Below, in pieces: positions 17,730-25,591 of a DNA stretch of 64,000 nucleotides. The notes beneath the pieces are model-generated. The model was not told the origin of the DNA, did not search any database, and was given only the letters and a program-made list of their open reading frames with translations. The DNA comes from Mucilaginibacter tolerans. GTDB lineage: Bacteria; Bacteroidota; Bacteroidia; Sphingobacteriales; Sphingobacteriaceae. Position 1 is the stretch's first letter. Every line of letters starts with the position of its first letter. The DNA lies in assembly GCF_030519375.1 (NCBI RefSeq), contig NZ_JAUMKB010000001.1, positions 124,001 through 188,000 on the forward strand. Reading direction: 5' to 3'. The translations under genes were made by a program, and so were the position numbers.

Positions 17730-18281
17730 ATGAAAACACTTAAAAAACTGTTCGTGGCAGCCCTTGCCATCTGCCTTTTTGCTGTTACTGCAAATGCACA
17801 AACCACGCCATCCTCTGCCGCTAATCCCTGGCATTTTGGAGTGGGTTTTGAGAGCGGCATTACGCTTTCGGGCATAGCATCCAAAACAGAGATCGGGGGC
17901 ACGGCCCGATTACAGTACGACTTGTCAAAAACCTTTGCGTTAACGCTTACGTCCGGCTATTATGAGTTTTTGGCCACCAATGTCCGAAGTGCTATGGGTT
18001 TGGTACCTGTCAAGCTGGGATTGAAAGCTTTTGTCGGTTCCGGATTTTATTTTAGCGGAGAAGCCGGTGTGGGTATTGAAACGCAACATTACAATGTCCT
18101 TAAAAACGTAGACTATGGTGCACCTAAAACCACCAAATTACTGTGGTCGGGCGGTTTCGGGTACGCCGTTAAATCGTGGGACTTTTCGCTCCGCTATGAA
18201 GGCTTTACCGGGAACAACACCTCCACCTACCCCAAAACCAATTTTTCTTTAGTAGGACTGCGTGTTGGTTATTCATTCTGA
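17730..18281 (+). CDS. Outer-membrane beta-barrel protein (small)
   Basis: A 183-residue secreted protein with a signal peptide ending at NAQ (about residue 24). The mature part alternates hydrophobic and polar residues in about eight strands and ends in GLRVGYSF, with a terminal Phe typical of outer-membrane barrels. It resembles the PorT/OmpW-like barrels annotated only as outer membrane beta-barrel protein. A hairpin follows the stop. Ligand unknown. Confidence 0.8.
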   Translation: MKTLKKLFVAALAICLFAVTANAQTTPSSAANPWHFGVGFESGITLSGIASKTEIGGTARLQYDLSKTFALTLTSGYYEFLATNVRSAMGLVPVKLGLKAFVGSGFYFSGEAGVGIETQHYNVLKNVDYGAPKTTKLLWSGGFGYAVKSWDFSLRYEGFTGNNTSTYPKTNFSLVGLRVGYSF

Positions 18282-18297
18282 TCCTAGTTCCAAAAAC

Positions 18298-18329
18298 AAA
18301 GAGTCTCTGTCTTAAGCAGGAGACTCTTT
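18298..18329 (+). terminator. Hairpin after the small barrel gene
   Basis: AAAGAGTCTC (18298-18307) pairs perfectly with GAGACTCTTT (18320-18329). The U run is short, so termination may be modest. Confidence 0.65.
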
Positions 18330-18487
18330 ACATTATGGATCTTGCACTCAAAACATCGAATACTTCTCCATCACAGCTATCGTATGCCCTATCACCAGCC
18401 CGCAAAAAGTGGATATTTAAATCAAACAAAATCCATAATAATTGCTTATATTTACTTAAACAACAACTCTAAATAATTAATTATCAG

Positions 18488-18862
18488 ATGGAAACGAATG
18501 AAAATCCTCCGTCAGATGATGATGACGGAAAGGCAGCGGGAATCGTGAGTTATTTCTTCATTATTGGATGGCTAATTGCATATTTTGCACTGCACCATAG
18601 TAAAAAGGGCCTGGGAAGTTACCAGCTTCGACAAACTTTGCTATTTCATATCATTTCGACCTTAGTAGTAGCCGCATTAGATGTCATTTTTTTCTACTTG
18701 CTTTTCAGTCCCGATTATTGGGCTGCATCTGCTTTAAATTGGCTTGCCAGAACTTCTATCATCGCACTTTGGATTTTTGGTTTTCTTGGGGCAATAAACG
18801 GCGAAAAGAAGCCTATGCCACTCATCGGCAAAAAAGCACAAAGTATGTTTTCGGGGATTTGA
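18488..18862 (+). CDS. DUF4870-like small membrane protein
   Basis: A 124-residue protein with an acidic N-terminus (a run of Asp at about 9-14) and three to four membrane segments, with AAGIVSYFFIIGWLIAYF and SYQLRQTLLFHI as in DUF4870/YtcA-like proteins. No catalytic residues are seen. It follows the barrel gene but with a hairpin between, so it is probably a separate unit. Confidence 0.7.
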   Translation: METNENPPSDDDDGKAAGIVSYFFIIGWLIAYFALHHSKKGLGSYQLRQTLLFHIISTLVVAALDVIFFYLLFSPDYWAASALNWLARTSIIALWIFGFLGAINGEKKPMPLIGKKAQSMFSGI

Positions 18863-18935
18863 AAAAACAAGCTTAGGAGAATCAACCTGACGCGCTCATC
18901 GCCCGCCCGTTCGAACGTCTTGCTTGAATGATCCT

Positions 18936-19151
18936 TCAGCTTGTCTTTTTGCCGGTAACCAGCAAAATAATACCACCTATTACCAATATGCCCCCTGCAT
19001 AAGGTGGCCAGTTAACGGTATGCTGCCGGTCGGCTGAAACCTGTATCGGCCCGGCATCAATTACTTTCTCCTTTTTGGTATAAGTAAACCCTGTCCATAT
19101 CAGCATCGCTATGCCGGCAACTAGTAAGACAATTCCGATCGTTCTGTTCAT
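18936..19151 (-). CDS. Small two-helix membrane protein (DUF3185-like)
   Basis: From the ATG at 19151 the 71-residue product has two membrane helices, NRTIGIVLLVAGIAML and GGILVIGGIILLVTG, around a short polar loop. This layout matches DUF3185-like proteins. The open frame extends to 19280, but the extra 43 residues overlap the divergent promoter region and are not protein-like. Function unknown. Confidence 0.65.
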   Translation of the reverse strand: MNRTIGIVLLVAGIAMLIWTGFTYTKKEKVIDAGPIQVSADRQHTVNWPPYAGGILVIGGIILLVTGKKTS

Positions 19152-19193
19152 TTTGGTCGATTTGTAAATAGAAAAGGAAGAAGCGTGAGAAAT

Positions 19194-19215
19194 GTTTGAT
19201 CGTTTTTTGTCAAAC
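19194..19215. promoter_or_regulatory. Inverted repeat in a divergent promoter region
   Basis: GTTTGA (19194-19199) and TCAAAC (19210-19215) with a 10-bp spacer lie between the divergent starts at 19151 and 19244, so one factor could control both. Confidence 0.35.
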
Positions 19216-19243
19216 AAATTGGATGACAATAAGTTAAATTGAT

Positions 19244-19447
19244 ATGATACAGGAAGACCAGGTATGGGCGAACCATACACAGAAATTTAAAGTGCTGGGC
19301 TTTGAACCCTCTGGACATACTTTGATCTTTGGCATTACGCATATAGATTTCCTTAATGTTGATGAAAATGGCATCCGGGAAATTCCTGTAGAAGTGCTGG
19401 AATCATTTCTTGCAAAAGAAATGAGCGACTTTAAATTGGTATCATGA
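19244..19447 (+). CDS. Small hypothetical protein A (duplicated downstream)
   Basis: A 67-residue soluble protein. Its C-terminal 48 residues recur, with substitutions, in the truncated ORF at 19736-19891: both carry PSGH(T/A)LIFGITHI and end SDFKLVS. No family was recognised. It forms a pair with the 76-residue gene that starts 31 bp downstream. The coding case rests on the conserved second copy. Confidence 0.6.
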   Translation: MIQEDQVWANHTQKFKVLGFEPSGHTLIFGITHIDFLNVDENGIREIPVEVLESFLAKEMSDFKLVS

Positions 19448-19478
19448 CAATAAATTTCTTTTAATACGTATTAATTAC

Positions 19479-19709
19479 ATGGGATTACCATTCAGAATAA
19501 CCTTCGATAATAAGGACCACGTTTACCACGTGCTAAACACCGGCCGCATAGATCACAATACTACTCAACTGGAGCTGATGCTTGACGGCAATAAGATGGT
19601 GATAGAAAAAAATGATAAAAATTGCTGGGTGCAAAAAGAGGGTGAACCCTGCGCGCCTGCCATGGTGGAGTCGCTTGGCCGCTCTGTATCGTTACGGATG
19701 CGGATGTAA
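19479..19709 (+). CDS. Small hypothetical protein B
   Basis: A 76-residue soluble protein beginning MGLPFRITFDNKDHVYHV, with predicted beta strands and a single Cys pair (CWVQKEGEPC). It is placed between protein A and the truncated copy of A, which suggests that an A-B unit was duplicated and then partly lost. No family was recognised. Confidence 0.6.
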   Translation: MGLPFRITFDNKDHVYHVLNTGRIDHNTTQLELMLDGNKMVIEKNDKNCWVQKEGEPCAPAMVESLGRSVSLRMRM

Positions 19710-19735
19710 TAGATTGGACATGACATCCGTTAGCA

Positions 19736-19891
19736 ATGCCGCGCTTTGGTCCTTCAGGCCATGCGCTGATTTTCGGTATCACGCACATCAATTACCTCAA
19801 TGTCGACGAAAATGACACCCGGGATATCGCTGTTGATATATTGGAAGCATTCTTCGCACAAGAAATAAGCGACTTTAAATTAGTGTCCTGA
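19736..19891 (+). pseudogene. Truncated second copy of protein A
   Basis: A 51-codon ORF from ATG 19736 that matches residues 20-67 of protein A at about two thirds of positions (FGPSGHALIFGITHI, LNVDEN, SDFKLVS). The first 19 residues are missing; an in-frame TGA lies at 19721. Third-position changes dominate, so it was probably under selection as protein before or after truncation. Confidence 0.6.
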
Positions 19892-19903
19892 GAATACAAG
19901 CGT

Positions 19904-20485
19904 TCACCCCAGCGCACTCATCGTCACATCAACAATATCCCGGAATATCTTTTTATCTGCACCCGATTTGGCTGTAACACGGATACCTTTGATATTATTC
20001 AGGATAAATTGAGCCAAAGCATGGCTGCTTTGTTGGTTGGATATTTCGCCGCTGGCCTGCCCCTTTTTGATAGCCTCATTAAAATAAGTTTCCAGCTGAC
20101 GGTCGTTATCGCAAAGCATTTTGCTTATTCCGGCATCATGCGGGGCCATCTCAACACCGGCGTTCACCAGGAAACATCCTTTATGCTGTTTATCGCTCAC
20201 CAGTTCAGCAATGGTATACTCAAACATTCGCCTGATAGCTTCTTTAGCTGTCGGGGCATTATCCACGATAGACTTCATTTCTGCAGTCGCCATTTTCTTG
20301 TAGTTCTCCAGCGAACGGATAAACAGCGTATGCTTATCCCCAAAGGTATCATACATACTCGATCGGCTAATGCCCAATCCATCCACCAGGTCCTGCATTG
20401 AGGTACCATTATACCCCTTGTGCCAAAATATGTTCATGGCCTTTTGCAGCACCTCATCCTCATCAAAATCTTTAGTCCTTGCCAT
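19904..20485 (-). CDS. TetR/AcrR family transcriptional regulator
   Basis: A 193-residue cytoplasmic protein. Residues 8-55 form the TetR helix-turn-helix (AMNIFWHKGYNGTSMQDLVDG, here read as FWHKGY, TSMQDL, GISRSSMYDTFGDK). The helical C-terminal domain carries GCFLVNAGVEMAPHD, as in the YxaF/LmrA-like group. It lies downstream of an SDR gene on the same strand and probably regulates it; that is by position only. Confidence 0.92.
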   Translation of the reverse strand: MARTKDFDEDEVLQKAMNIFWHKGYNGTSMQDLVDGLGISRSSMYDTFGDKHTLFIRSLENYKKMATAEMKSIVDNAPTAKEAIRRMFEYTIAELVSDKQHKGCFLVNAGVEMAPHDAGISKMLCDNDRQLETYFNEAIKKGQASGEISNQQSSHALAQFILNNIKGIRVTAKSGADKKIFRDIVDVTMSALG

Positions 20486-20536
20486 AACAGAAAAGCTTTG
20501 CCCGATTTATGAGCAAAGCTATTGATTTTTTATTGC

Positions 20537-20675
20537 TAGTTAATCAGTTAACCGGTGATTAGTTACCAGCTAATCAGTGTTGTTCAATCTATCTCACTAA
20601 ACCCTACCAACTTCATATTCGACCAATCACAATCTCATACTACTGATTAACTGGTCACCGGCTAACTGGTCACCA
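20537..20675. repeat. Self-complementary low-complexity spacer
   Basis: The left arm (20537-20577) is built of GTTAATCAG/GTTACCAG units and the right arm (20641-20675) of their complements CTGATTAACTGG/CTAACTGGTCACC. The spacer fills the gap between the SDR and TetR genes. Confidence 0.6.
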
Positions 20676-20688
20676 ATATCCAACTGAA

Positions 20689-21438
20689 TTATCTCGATCC
20701 GCCGCCGGCTAAAATAGTTTCGCCTGTCAGCCATTTTGAGTCATCAGATGCCAGGAACACTGCGATAGGTGCAATATCATCAGGCTGACCGATACGGCCG
20801 AGTGGTGTAGTAGATTCAGCCCATGACTGAAAATCGCTGCCTATAAAGCCTGCTGAATGTGTGCCTTCAGTTTCAATCATACCTGGGTTGATCGAATTCA
20901 CACGGATCTTTTTAGGACCCAATTCTTTTGATAATACCTGGGTGATTGAATCCACTGCGCCTTTAGTAGCTGTATAAATCGCACTTCCCGGAGGAGTAAT
21001 GCGGCTCACTACCGAACCAATGTTGATCACGCTACCACCTTTATCGCCAAAATGGCCTACTGCATTTTGAGTTGCCAGTAACAAGCCAAGCACATTGGTA
21101 TTAAACTGGCGGTGAAACTCGTCTTCAGTAATTTCTTCTACAGGACTAAATTTGTATACACCTGCATTATTCACCAGGATGTCTACTTCGCCATATATAT
21201 TCTTCGCTTCGTCAAACACGCGTTTTATATCAGCTGCTTTTGATACGTCTCCTTGTACCGCAACTGCTTTCCCGCCATCAGCTACGATTTCAGCAACTAT
21301 TTTTTCGGCGCCCTCTTTAGATGAGGCATAGTTTACCACAACTGCTGCACCTTCTGCCGCCAGGCTCTTTGCGATACCAGCACCAATACCTTTTGACGCG
21401 CCTGTTACTACTGCTACTTTGTTTTCTAACTTTTTCAT
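20689..21438 (-). CDS. SDR family oxidoreductase
   Basis: From ATG 21438 the product is a 249-residue classical short-chain dehydrogenase. It has the TGASKGIG nucleotide-binding motif (residues 12-19), the NNAG motif, catalytic Ser in NIGSVVSRI and YTATK (Tyr/Lys), and the C-terminal GETILAGGG. The basic residues after the first strand suggest NADP(H). The frame runs on to 21525, but those residues are outside the fold. Substrate unknown; the downstream TetR regulator is the likely controller. Confidence 0.93.
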   Translation of the reverse strand: MKKLENKVAVVTGASKGIGAGIAKSLAAEGAAVVVNYASSKEGAEKIVAEIVADGGKAVAVQGDVSKAADIKRVFDEAKNIYGEVDILVNNAGVYKFSPVEEITEDEFHRQFNTNVLGLLLATQNAVGHFGDKGGSVINIGSVVSRITPPGSAIYTATKGAVDSITQVLSKELGPKKIRVNSINPGMIETEGTHSAGFIGSDFQSWAESTTPLGRIGQPDDIAPIAVFLASDDSKWLTGETILAGGGSR

Positions 21439-21583
21439 CTTCTTATTTCGATTTAATTTCCTTATCGGAATGATTGTTCCACAAAGATATATCAAATAAG
21501 GAATGAGCGTTCCAAAAAAGATCAAAGATTATTTCAGGATGACAAATGTCTTTTTTCATGACAATAAGCTTAAATAAAGGGCA

Positions 21584-21631
21584 GTGCGATACCTTTCTCT
21601 AAATTTAGAGGAAGGAGGAGCATGGAGTAAA
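21584..21631. repeat. Dispersed repeat family B, copy 2
   Basis: Same sequence as 10713-10760 with a few changes; one base breaks the 24-bp palindrome. It lies between the RES toxin gene and the SDR promoter region. Confidence 0.75.
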
Positions 21632-21647
21632 AATTCAAAATTGGATA

Positions 21648-22109
21648 TTACCCCTTCAGCCTTGAATCAAACGTAAATGGTTTAATTGCTGCTATTTTGA
21701 TCTGCCTGAAGTCTGGATGAACAGGATTGAGTAGGTAGTTATATTCAAGGTCGATGATAGCGGAAGGCACTTTCAAAATGGCAGTATCACGTTCAGTCAG
21801 CCACTTATCCCCTATCGCCTGGGTATAAGGATAATTGATCACCTTTGTCCATTCGGGGTTATGTTTGACCAGTTCGATCAGTTTTATTTCTTTTATCTTC
21901 ATCGTATCAGGCACGCGGTACATTGTTACGGAGAAATTGCCCGCATACAGGGATGTCCCCGATGTATGGGCCAGTTTTTCAAGACACGAAAGGGCAAGCG
22001 TACCACCCGTATAGATCACATATTGCCCGTGCGAATTCCAGCGCCCGTCTACACCTGATCCTTTCAGATCGTTAGCATATTTGGTTTGGCCTATACGGTA
22101 AATGTGCAT
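21648..22109 (-). CDS. RES domain toxin (NAD+ phosphorylase family)
   Basis: From ATG 22109 (MHIYRIGQTKY) the product has 153 residues; an in-frame TTG at 22118 adds three. Family landmarks are the early Arg (YRIG), GRWNSHGQYVIYTGGTLAL with the Tyr, and the Glu in SCLEKLAH. RES toxins degrade NAD+ when not bound by the Xre/MbcA-type antitoxin, which is encoded upstream here. An 89-98 bp gap with an inverted repeat separates the two, longer than usual for such modules. Confidence 0.88.
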   Translation of the reverse strand: MHIYRIGQTKYANDLKGSGVDGRWNSHGQYVIYTGGTLALSCLEKLAHTSGTSLYAGNFSVTMYRVPDTMKIKEIKLIELVKHNPEWTKVINYPYTQAIGDKWLTERDTAILKVPSAIIDLEYNYLLNPVHPDFRQIKIAAIKPFTFDSRLKG

Positions 22110-22207
22110 TTGTTTCAATGAGTGAATAACTGAATGAGTGAATTAGTGAGTTGTACAAACTAAAAGAAAATCACTCTTGCACTAATTCTCTGATTTACTA
22201 ATTAATT
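22110..22207. repeat. Self-complementary spacer between antitoxin and toxin
   Basis: GAATTAGTG (22140-22148) pairs with CACTAATTC (22180-22188) inside a longer low-complexity pair (GAGTGAAT units against CACTC/TTTACTAATT). A hairpin here could uncouple toxin from antitoxin expression. Confidence 0.6.
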
Positions 22208-22705
22208 TTAAGCCGTCGCTCCGTAATCAATGCGGATAAGTTCGTTCATGACAATACCAATGCCGGTAATGGTATCCAGAATATCGTAAGGAGTAGCGTC
22301 GATACCTGTATTGTAATGTTTCAACCAGTTTTTAAACTCACTAAGTGACCCAAAGGTATCCAGACCTTTATCAAAAAGCTCAAAAAGCTGAATAATATGC
22401 TCGCTGAGACCCAGGTTAAGCTCACGGGTGTTTTGGATATGCTTACGCAAAGTTGGCTCAGTAATATCAAGCCATTTGGATACATCTGTTTGCGTCGCCC
22501 CAGTTATCTCAATCAGATCATTAATTGCGCCTGGCTGCAGGCCTTTTCTAATGGCATCCAGTTTGGCAATAGGCGACCTGAAGTAGTTGGTATAAGGCAC
22601 AAGCAAATCCGATACCTGGCTCACGGGCATATCTTCTGTATCGTAAACTTTGTATCGTTTGCCGCCTTCATAAATATGCTTTGCTTTTCTTTTATCTTCC
22701 CCCAT
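22208..22705 (-). CDS. Xre/MbcA/ParS-type antitoxin of the RES module
   Basis: A 165-residue cytoplasmic protein. The middle (about 60-95) is an Xre-like helix-turn-helix (ITGATQTDVSKWLDITEPTL); the C-terminal part is the toxin-binding DUF2384 domain (HIIQLFELFDKGLDTFGS, FKNWL, PYDILDTITGI). Such antitoxins neutralise RES toxins and repress their own operon. It is upstream of the toxin on the same strand. The module lies at the left edge of the prophage remnant. Confidence 0.9.
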   Translation of the reverse strand: MGEDKRKAKHIYEGGKRYKVYDTEDMPVSQVSDLLVPYTNYFRSPIAKLDAIRKGLQPGAINDLIEITGATQTDVSKWLDITEPTLRKHIQNTRELNLGLSEHIIQLFELFDKGLDTFGSLSEFKNWLKHYNTGIDATPYDILDTITGIGIVMNELIRIDYGATA

Positions 22706-22859
22706 ATCACAAAGGTAATATTTTTCTTTTTAAAACAAAACTTTTTTCCAATTTATTTAAAAAATCAGCTATCCAACAAAAGCGCAATAAATTTACACTT
22801 CACTAAAAATATTAGTTTTTTTGATCATTCATTTATGCCATTTGGCAATTATTTCATAA

Positions 22860-23093
22860 ATGAAAAAGACTAAAACAAAATTTGCTTCGGCTGAAGAGCT
22901 GGACACACTTATTGCGCAATATTTTGATTGGATTGAAGGCAAATACCATACTGTACAAAAACAAACCAAAGGTATTCTGACTGATGAAACGGTCTGGGAG
23001 CGCGAACCTGAACCTGCAACCATTGCCGGCCTGGCACTTTATCTCGGGTACATTAGTCGAAAAGAATTGTGCATGGTAGTTGGCAGTAAATAG
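22860..23093 (+). pseudogene. Phage terminase small subunit, N-terminal fragment
   Basis: The 77-codon ORF reads as the N-terminal part of a gp3-like terminase small subunit: a charged start, LDTLIAQYFDWIEGK, then EPATIAGLALYLGYISRKEL. The family normally continues for another 80-100 residues with a further helical domain; here the match ends after RKEL and a stop follows 7 codons later. Full-length members bind phage DNA and start packaging. I rate it a remnant; the family call is from memory of the motif order. Confidence 0.6.
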
Positions 23094-23145
23094 GATAGAA
23101 GCATGTTGACCCGCAATCATTTGATTTATATCCATATTTTTATAA

Positions 23146-23634
23146 CTCACCCTAACCTTAAAATACGACGATGAAAGCAAAGTAACACACCCCATTACCC
23201 AAACCCAAACCATTCGCATTGATGATGCGGTAGACGAACGCTCTGTTTACCTGCGCTGGATCGGCCTGAGCGGAAGCCGGGAATATTATCGTTTTGTTTA
23301 CAATCAGGAAATTTTTCTCGATGTGCAGAACGCCACCATCATCAAAAACTTCGTATCTGACTGGGAAAACCAGGACAGCATTGAAGAAGTGATATTCAAA
23401 GATGCGGGGCAAAAGATGAAGGTGATGGCCGAAGATCTGTCCGTTAACGACATCAAGGGGTTACAGTCCATTAAATACTCGCCCAAAGTGCAGATGCTGG
23501 TGAGCAAAAACCCGGTAAAATGGCAAAACATCGTCATCAACACCGCCACCTACAGCGAATACGAAACCATGAACGGCCACGCACCTTTCAGCATCACGTT
23601 TAATATGCCGTCGATTAATATTCAAACGCAATGA
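23146..23634 (+). pseudogene. Phage virion-protein fragment without a start
   Basis: The frame is open from 23146 to the stop at 23632-23634 (162 codons) and has no ATG at its start; the first usable codon is a GTG at 23323. The protein begins in mid-domain (YDDESKVTHPIT, VDERSVYLRWIGLSGSREYY) and closes ITFNMPSINIQTQ. It resembles a conserved virion or baseplate-type protein of Bacteroidota phages. The missing 5' end and the fused terminase fragment just upstream point to a deletion. Confidence 0.55.
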
Positions 23635-23693
23635 TTTTAGTCCATGGTGCATAGTTGATCAAAAATATTGACTACTGACTAATGGAATCATTC

Positions 23694-24152
23694 CTATTTA
23701 GTCAGCTTCAACTCTTGTAAACTATTTATCGCCATTCCAGGATATGTATAATTGAAGTTGCTGCGTATGACCAGTGTATCATTGCTCAGTATTTCATATG
23801 AACAAGCCTTTGCATGCAAGGCCCAATTACTAGAAAAGGTAATATTGTTATCAGCAACACTATAAGTAAAATTCGTGGGAGATATATTATAAGCGCTTCC
23901 TTCAGTGTAAATCCTTTGCACGCCTGTACCATCTCTATTAAATTGACAAAAATAGTAAGTAGACGTATCGCCGAAACGCGACTCTATATAATAATGATAG
24001 CCAGTGTCCGTTGATGACACTCTTACGTTGTATTGCCGGAGGTACCATTTACCGATTAAAGCAGATGATATGTGCGATTTAGCATCCTTTTTACATCCCG
24101 CCAGGCTACCCAGTAAAACTATCAAAAGGAGTATACCGAAAACTTTATTCAT
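23694..24152 (-). CDS. Lipocalin-like lipoprotein 1
   Basis: A 152-residue lipoprotein: hydrophobic leader, then LAGCKKD with Cys at about 20, then a beta-rich domain opening IGKWYLRQ, the usual start of the lipocalin-like family of Bacteroidota. Thr/Asn-rich strands follow. It is similar in plan to the lipoprotein at 24313-24810, and each of the two lies right after a copy of the same phage gene end. Likely faces the periplasm or cell surface; function unknown. Confidence 0.65.
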   Translation of the reverse strand: MNKVFGILLLIVLLGSLAGCKKDAKSHISSALIGKWYLRQYNVRVSSTDTGYHYYIESRFGDTSTYYFCQFNRDGTGVQRIYTEGSAYNISPTNFTYSVADNNITFSSNWALHAKACSYEILSNDTLVIRSNFNYTYPGMAINSLQELKLTK

Positions 24153-24205
24153 TACGATTTAGATTAATTGGTATAGCTTAGTTAATAATAAAAATAACAA
24201 GCAAA

Positions 24206-24281
24206 ACTATGAACAGCCAGGCGAATTTCAGCATCACCTTTAATTTAATATGCAGCCAATCAATATCCAGACCCAATGATT
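24206..24281 (+). pseudogene. Second, decayed copy of the virion-gene 3' end
   Basis: It matches 23567-23637 (ATGAACGGCCACG, TTTCAGCATCAC, AATATTCAAACGCAATGATT) with scattered changes and a 5-base TTTAA duplication that shifts the frame; after it the frame reads MQPINIQTQ and stop, as in copy 1. Confidence 0.65.
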
Positions 24282-24312
24282 ATGGTGAATAGTGAACTGT
24301 GAAGGATCGTAT

Positions 24313-24810
24313 TCACTGCCACTTTGTATAATAGGTACGCTCAATATATCGGGTTGCCAATTCGCCATTTCCAATTGTAGTATCAGTTCTGAAAACTATT
24401 GTTGAAGATGTTAGTTTAATGAATTTTTTATAGAATGGAATAATGTGAATAACCGATGGAGTTCCATTCTCATTAAATCCCTGTATATCAAAAAATTTTA
24501 TGCTTGAGCCAGAAAAGCTATAACTGTAATTCATTTCAACTTTTGATGCTTCGCTAAAATTGCCCGTGCCATCGCTTTTAAAAACGTAATTGTTATTAGT
24601 AACATAAGTTTGAAGCGATACGGAGTCGGCTATGACATTTAACTGTGCATTAATTTGCGTATCTACAATTGCGCTTCTATACCAATTGCCTATAATAAGC
24701 TTATTATAATCAGGTTTATTTGAGGTTGGAGTTGACTTAGATTCCTTTTTACAGCTGTAACCAAAAAGGATAAAAAAAACAATGACTGGTAAAAAGTAAA
24801 TTCTCTTCAT
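24313..24810 (-). CDS. Lipocalin-like lipoprotein 2
   Basis: A 165-residue lipoprotein with YSCKKES (Cys at about 20) and then LIIGNWYRSAIVD, again the lipocalin-like opening. Beta strands follow, including FKSDGTGNF, common in this family. It appears to be a distant paralogue of lipoprotein 1. Low GC and position among phage fragments suggest transferred cargo. Function unknown. Confidence 0.65.
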   Translation of the reverse strand: MKRIYFLPVIVFFILFGYSCKKESKSTPTSNKPDYNKLIIGNWYRSAIVDTQINAQLNVIADSVSLQTYVTNNNYVFKSDGTGNFSEASKVEMNYSYSFSGSSIKFFDIQGFNENGTPSVIHIIPFYKKFIKLTSSTIVFRTDTTIGNGELATRYIERTYYTKWQ

Positions 24811-24869
24811 TCGGGATAAGATTTAGAAGCCCAATAATACAAAAAATCCCTTCGATAAAATAATTAAAA

Positions 24870-25055
24870 ATGAACCAACTCCAACTATGCATTAACGATC
24901 AACTGGTCGACCTGAACGACGATAGCCCATAGCTCTCACCTTTCAGATCAACAACCTGGCCGAAGTTCAAAATCAGCAGGGCAACACCAGCAACCAGTTC
25001 AAACTGCCGCTTACAGCAAGCCTCAAACAGGTCATTAATGAATTGCAGGCTAATC
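24870..25055 (+). pseudogene. Phage virion-protein fragment with frameshift
   Basis: From ATG 24870 the frame reads MNQLQLCINDQLVDLNDDSP and then hits TAG at 24930. Supplying one lost base near 24928 restores IALTFQINNLAEVQNQ, QGNTSNQFKLPLT, a segment I recognise from Bacteroidota phage virion proteins. After KLPLT the match ends (SLKQVINELQANQ), so a second junction lies near 25020-25060. Confidence 0.6.
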
Positions 25056-25059
25056 AAAA

Positions 25060-25492
25060 AAAAACTGACCGAGTCGGGAACGAGCTTAACTTCAGGCTGA
25101 TTCGGGAAAAAACTTAATAATATTTCCCCTGTCACAATTGCATCCGTGTGTTTCTTCCATTGCCCTTGATAAGAGAATTTGTTTATGTATGCCGTTATGT
25201 AATTACTATCGATCTTCAAAGCCTGATCTAATAGTGACATTAATCTTTTATATGTACCCTCACTATCTATCGTGGAGCTTTTATACTCGATGTTATCATG
25301 TGATAGCTCGACTGGTTTACTCTCTCCTTTTTGCGATTTTTTTTGTAAAGGAAACGGAAAATCTCGCCAGACACGGTAAACTGAATCATTTAACTTCTTT
25401 GCCTCCGGATTTACATGACCCTGCGAATACAAGGGCTTACACGATAAAAAAATGAGTGAAAGAATTTGAATTACCAAAACAAGTCATTTCAT
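25060..25492 (-). pseudogene. Broken TPR-type lipoprotein gene
   Basis: On the minus strand ATG 25492 reads Met-Lys-stop; the TGA at 25484-25486 is followed in frame by LVLVIQILSLIFLSCKPLYS, a lipoprotein leader, and by TPR-like helices (YKRLMSLLDQALKIDSNYIT, AYINKFSYQGQWKKH). At about 25060 the frame runs into antisense phage sequence. So the gene has a codon-3 nonsense change and has lost its 3' end. Confidence 0.6.
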
Positions 25493-25568
25493 CGGCTTAG
25501 GTTCTTTTTGCTAAAAATAATAAATAATTGTTTTTCTGTTGTAACAATCGCTCCTTAAACCTATCTAA

Positions 25569-25591
25569 CATGATAAATCATATTTATCATG
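25569..25591. promoter_or_regulatory. Perfect inverted repeat covering the lepB start codon
   Basis: CATGATAAAT-CAT-ATTTATCATG: two 10-bp arms around a 3-base centre; the last ATG of the right arm is the lepB start codon at 25589. It may be an operator or an mRNA hairpin that hides the start. Confidence 0.55.
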
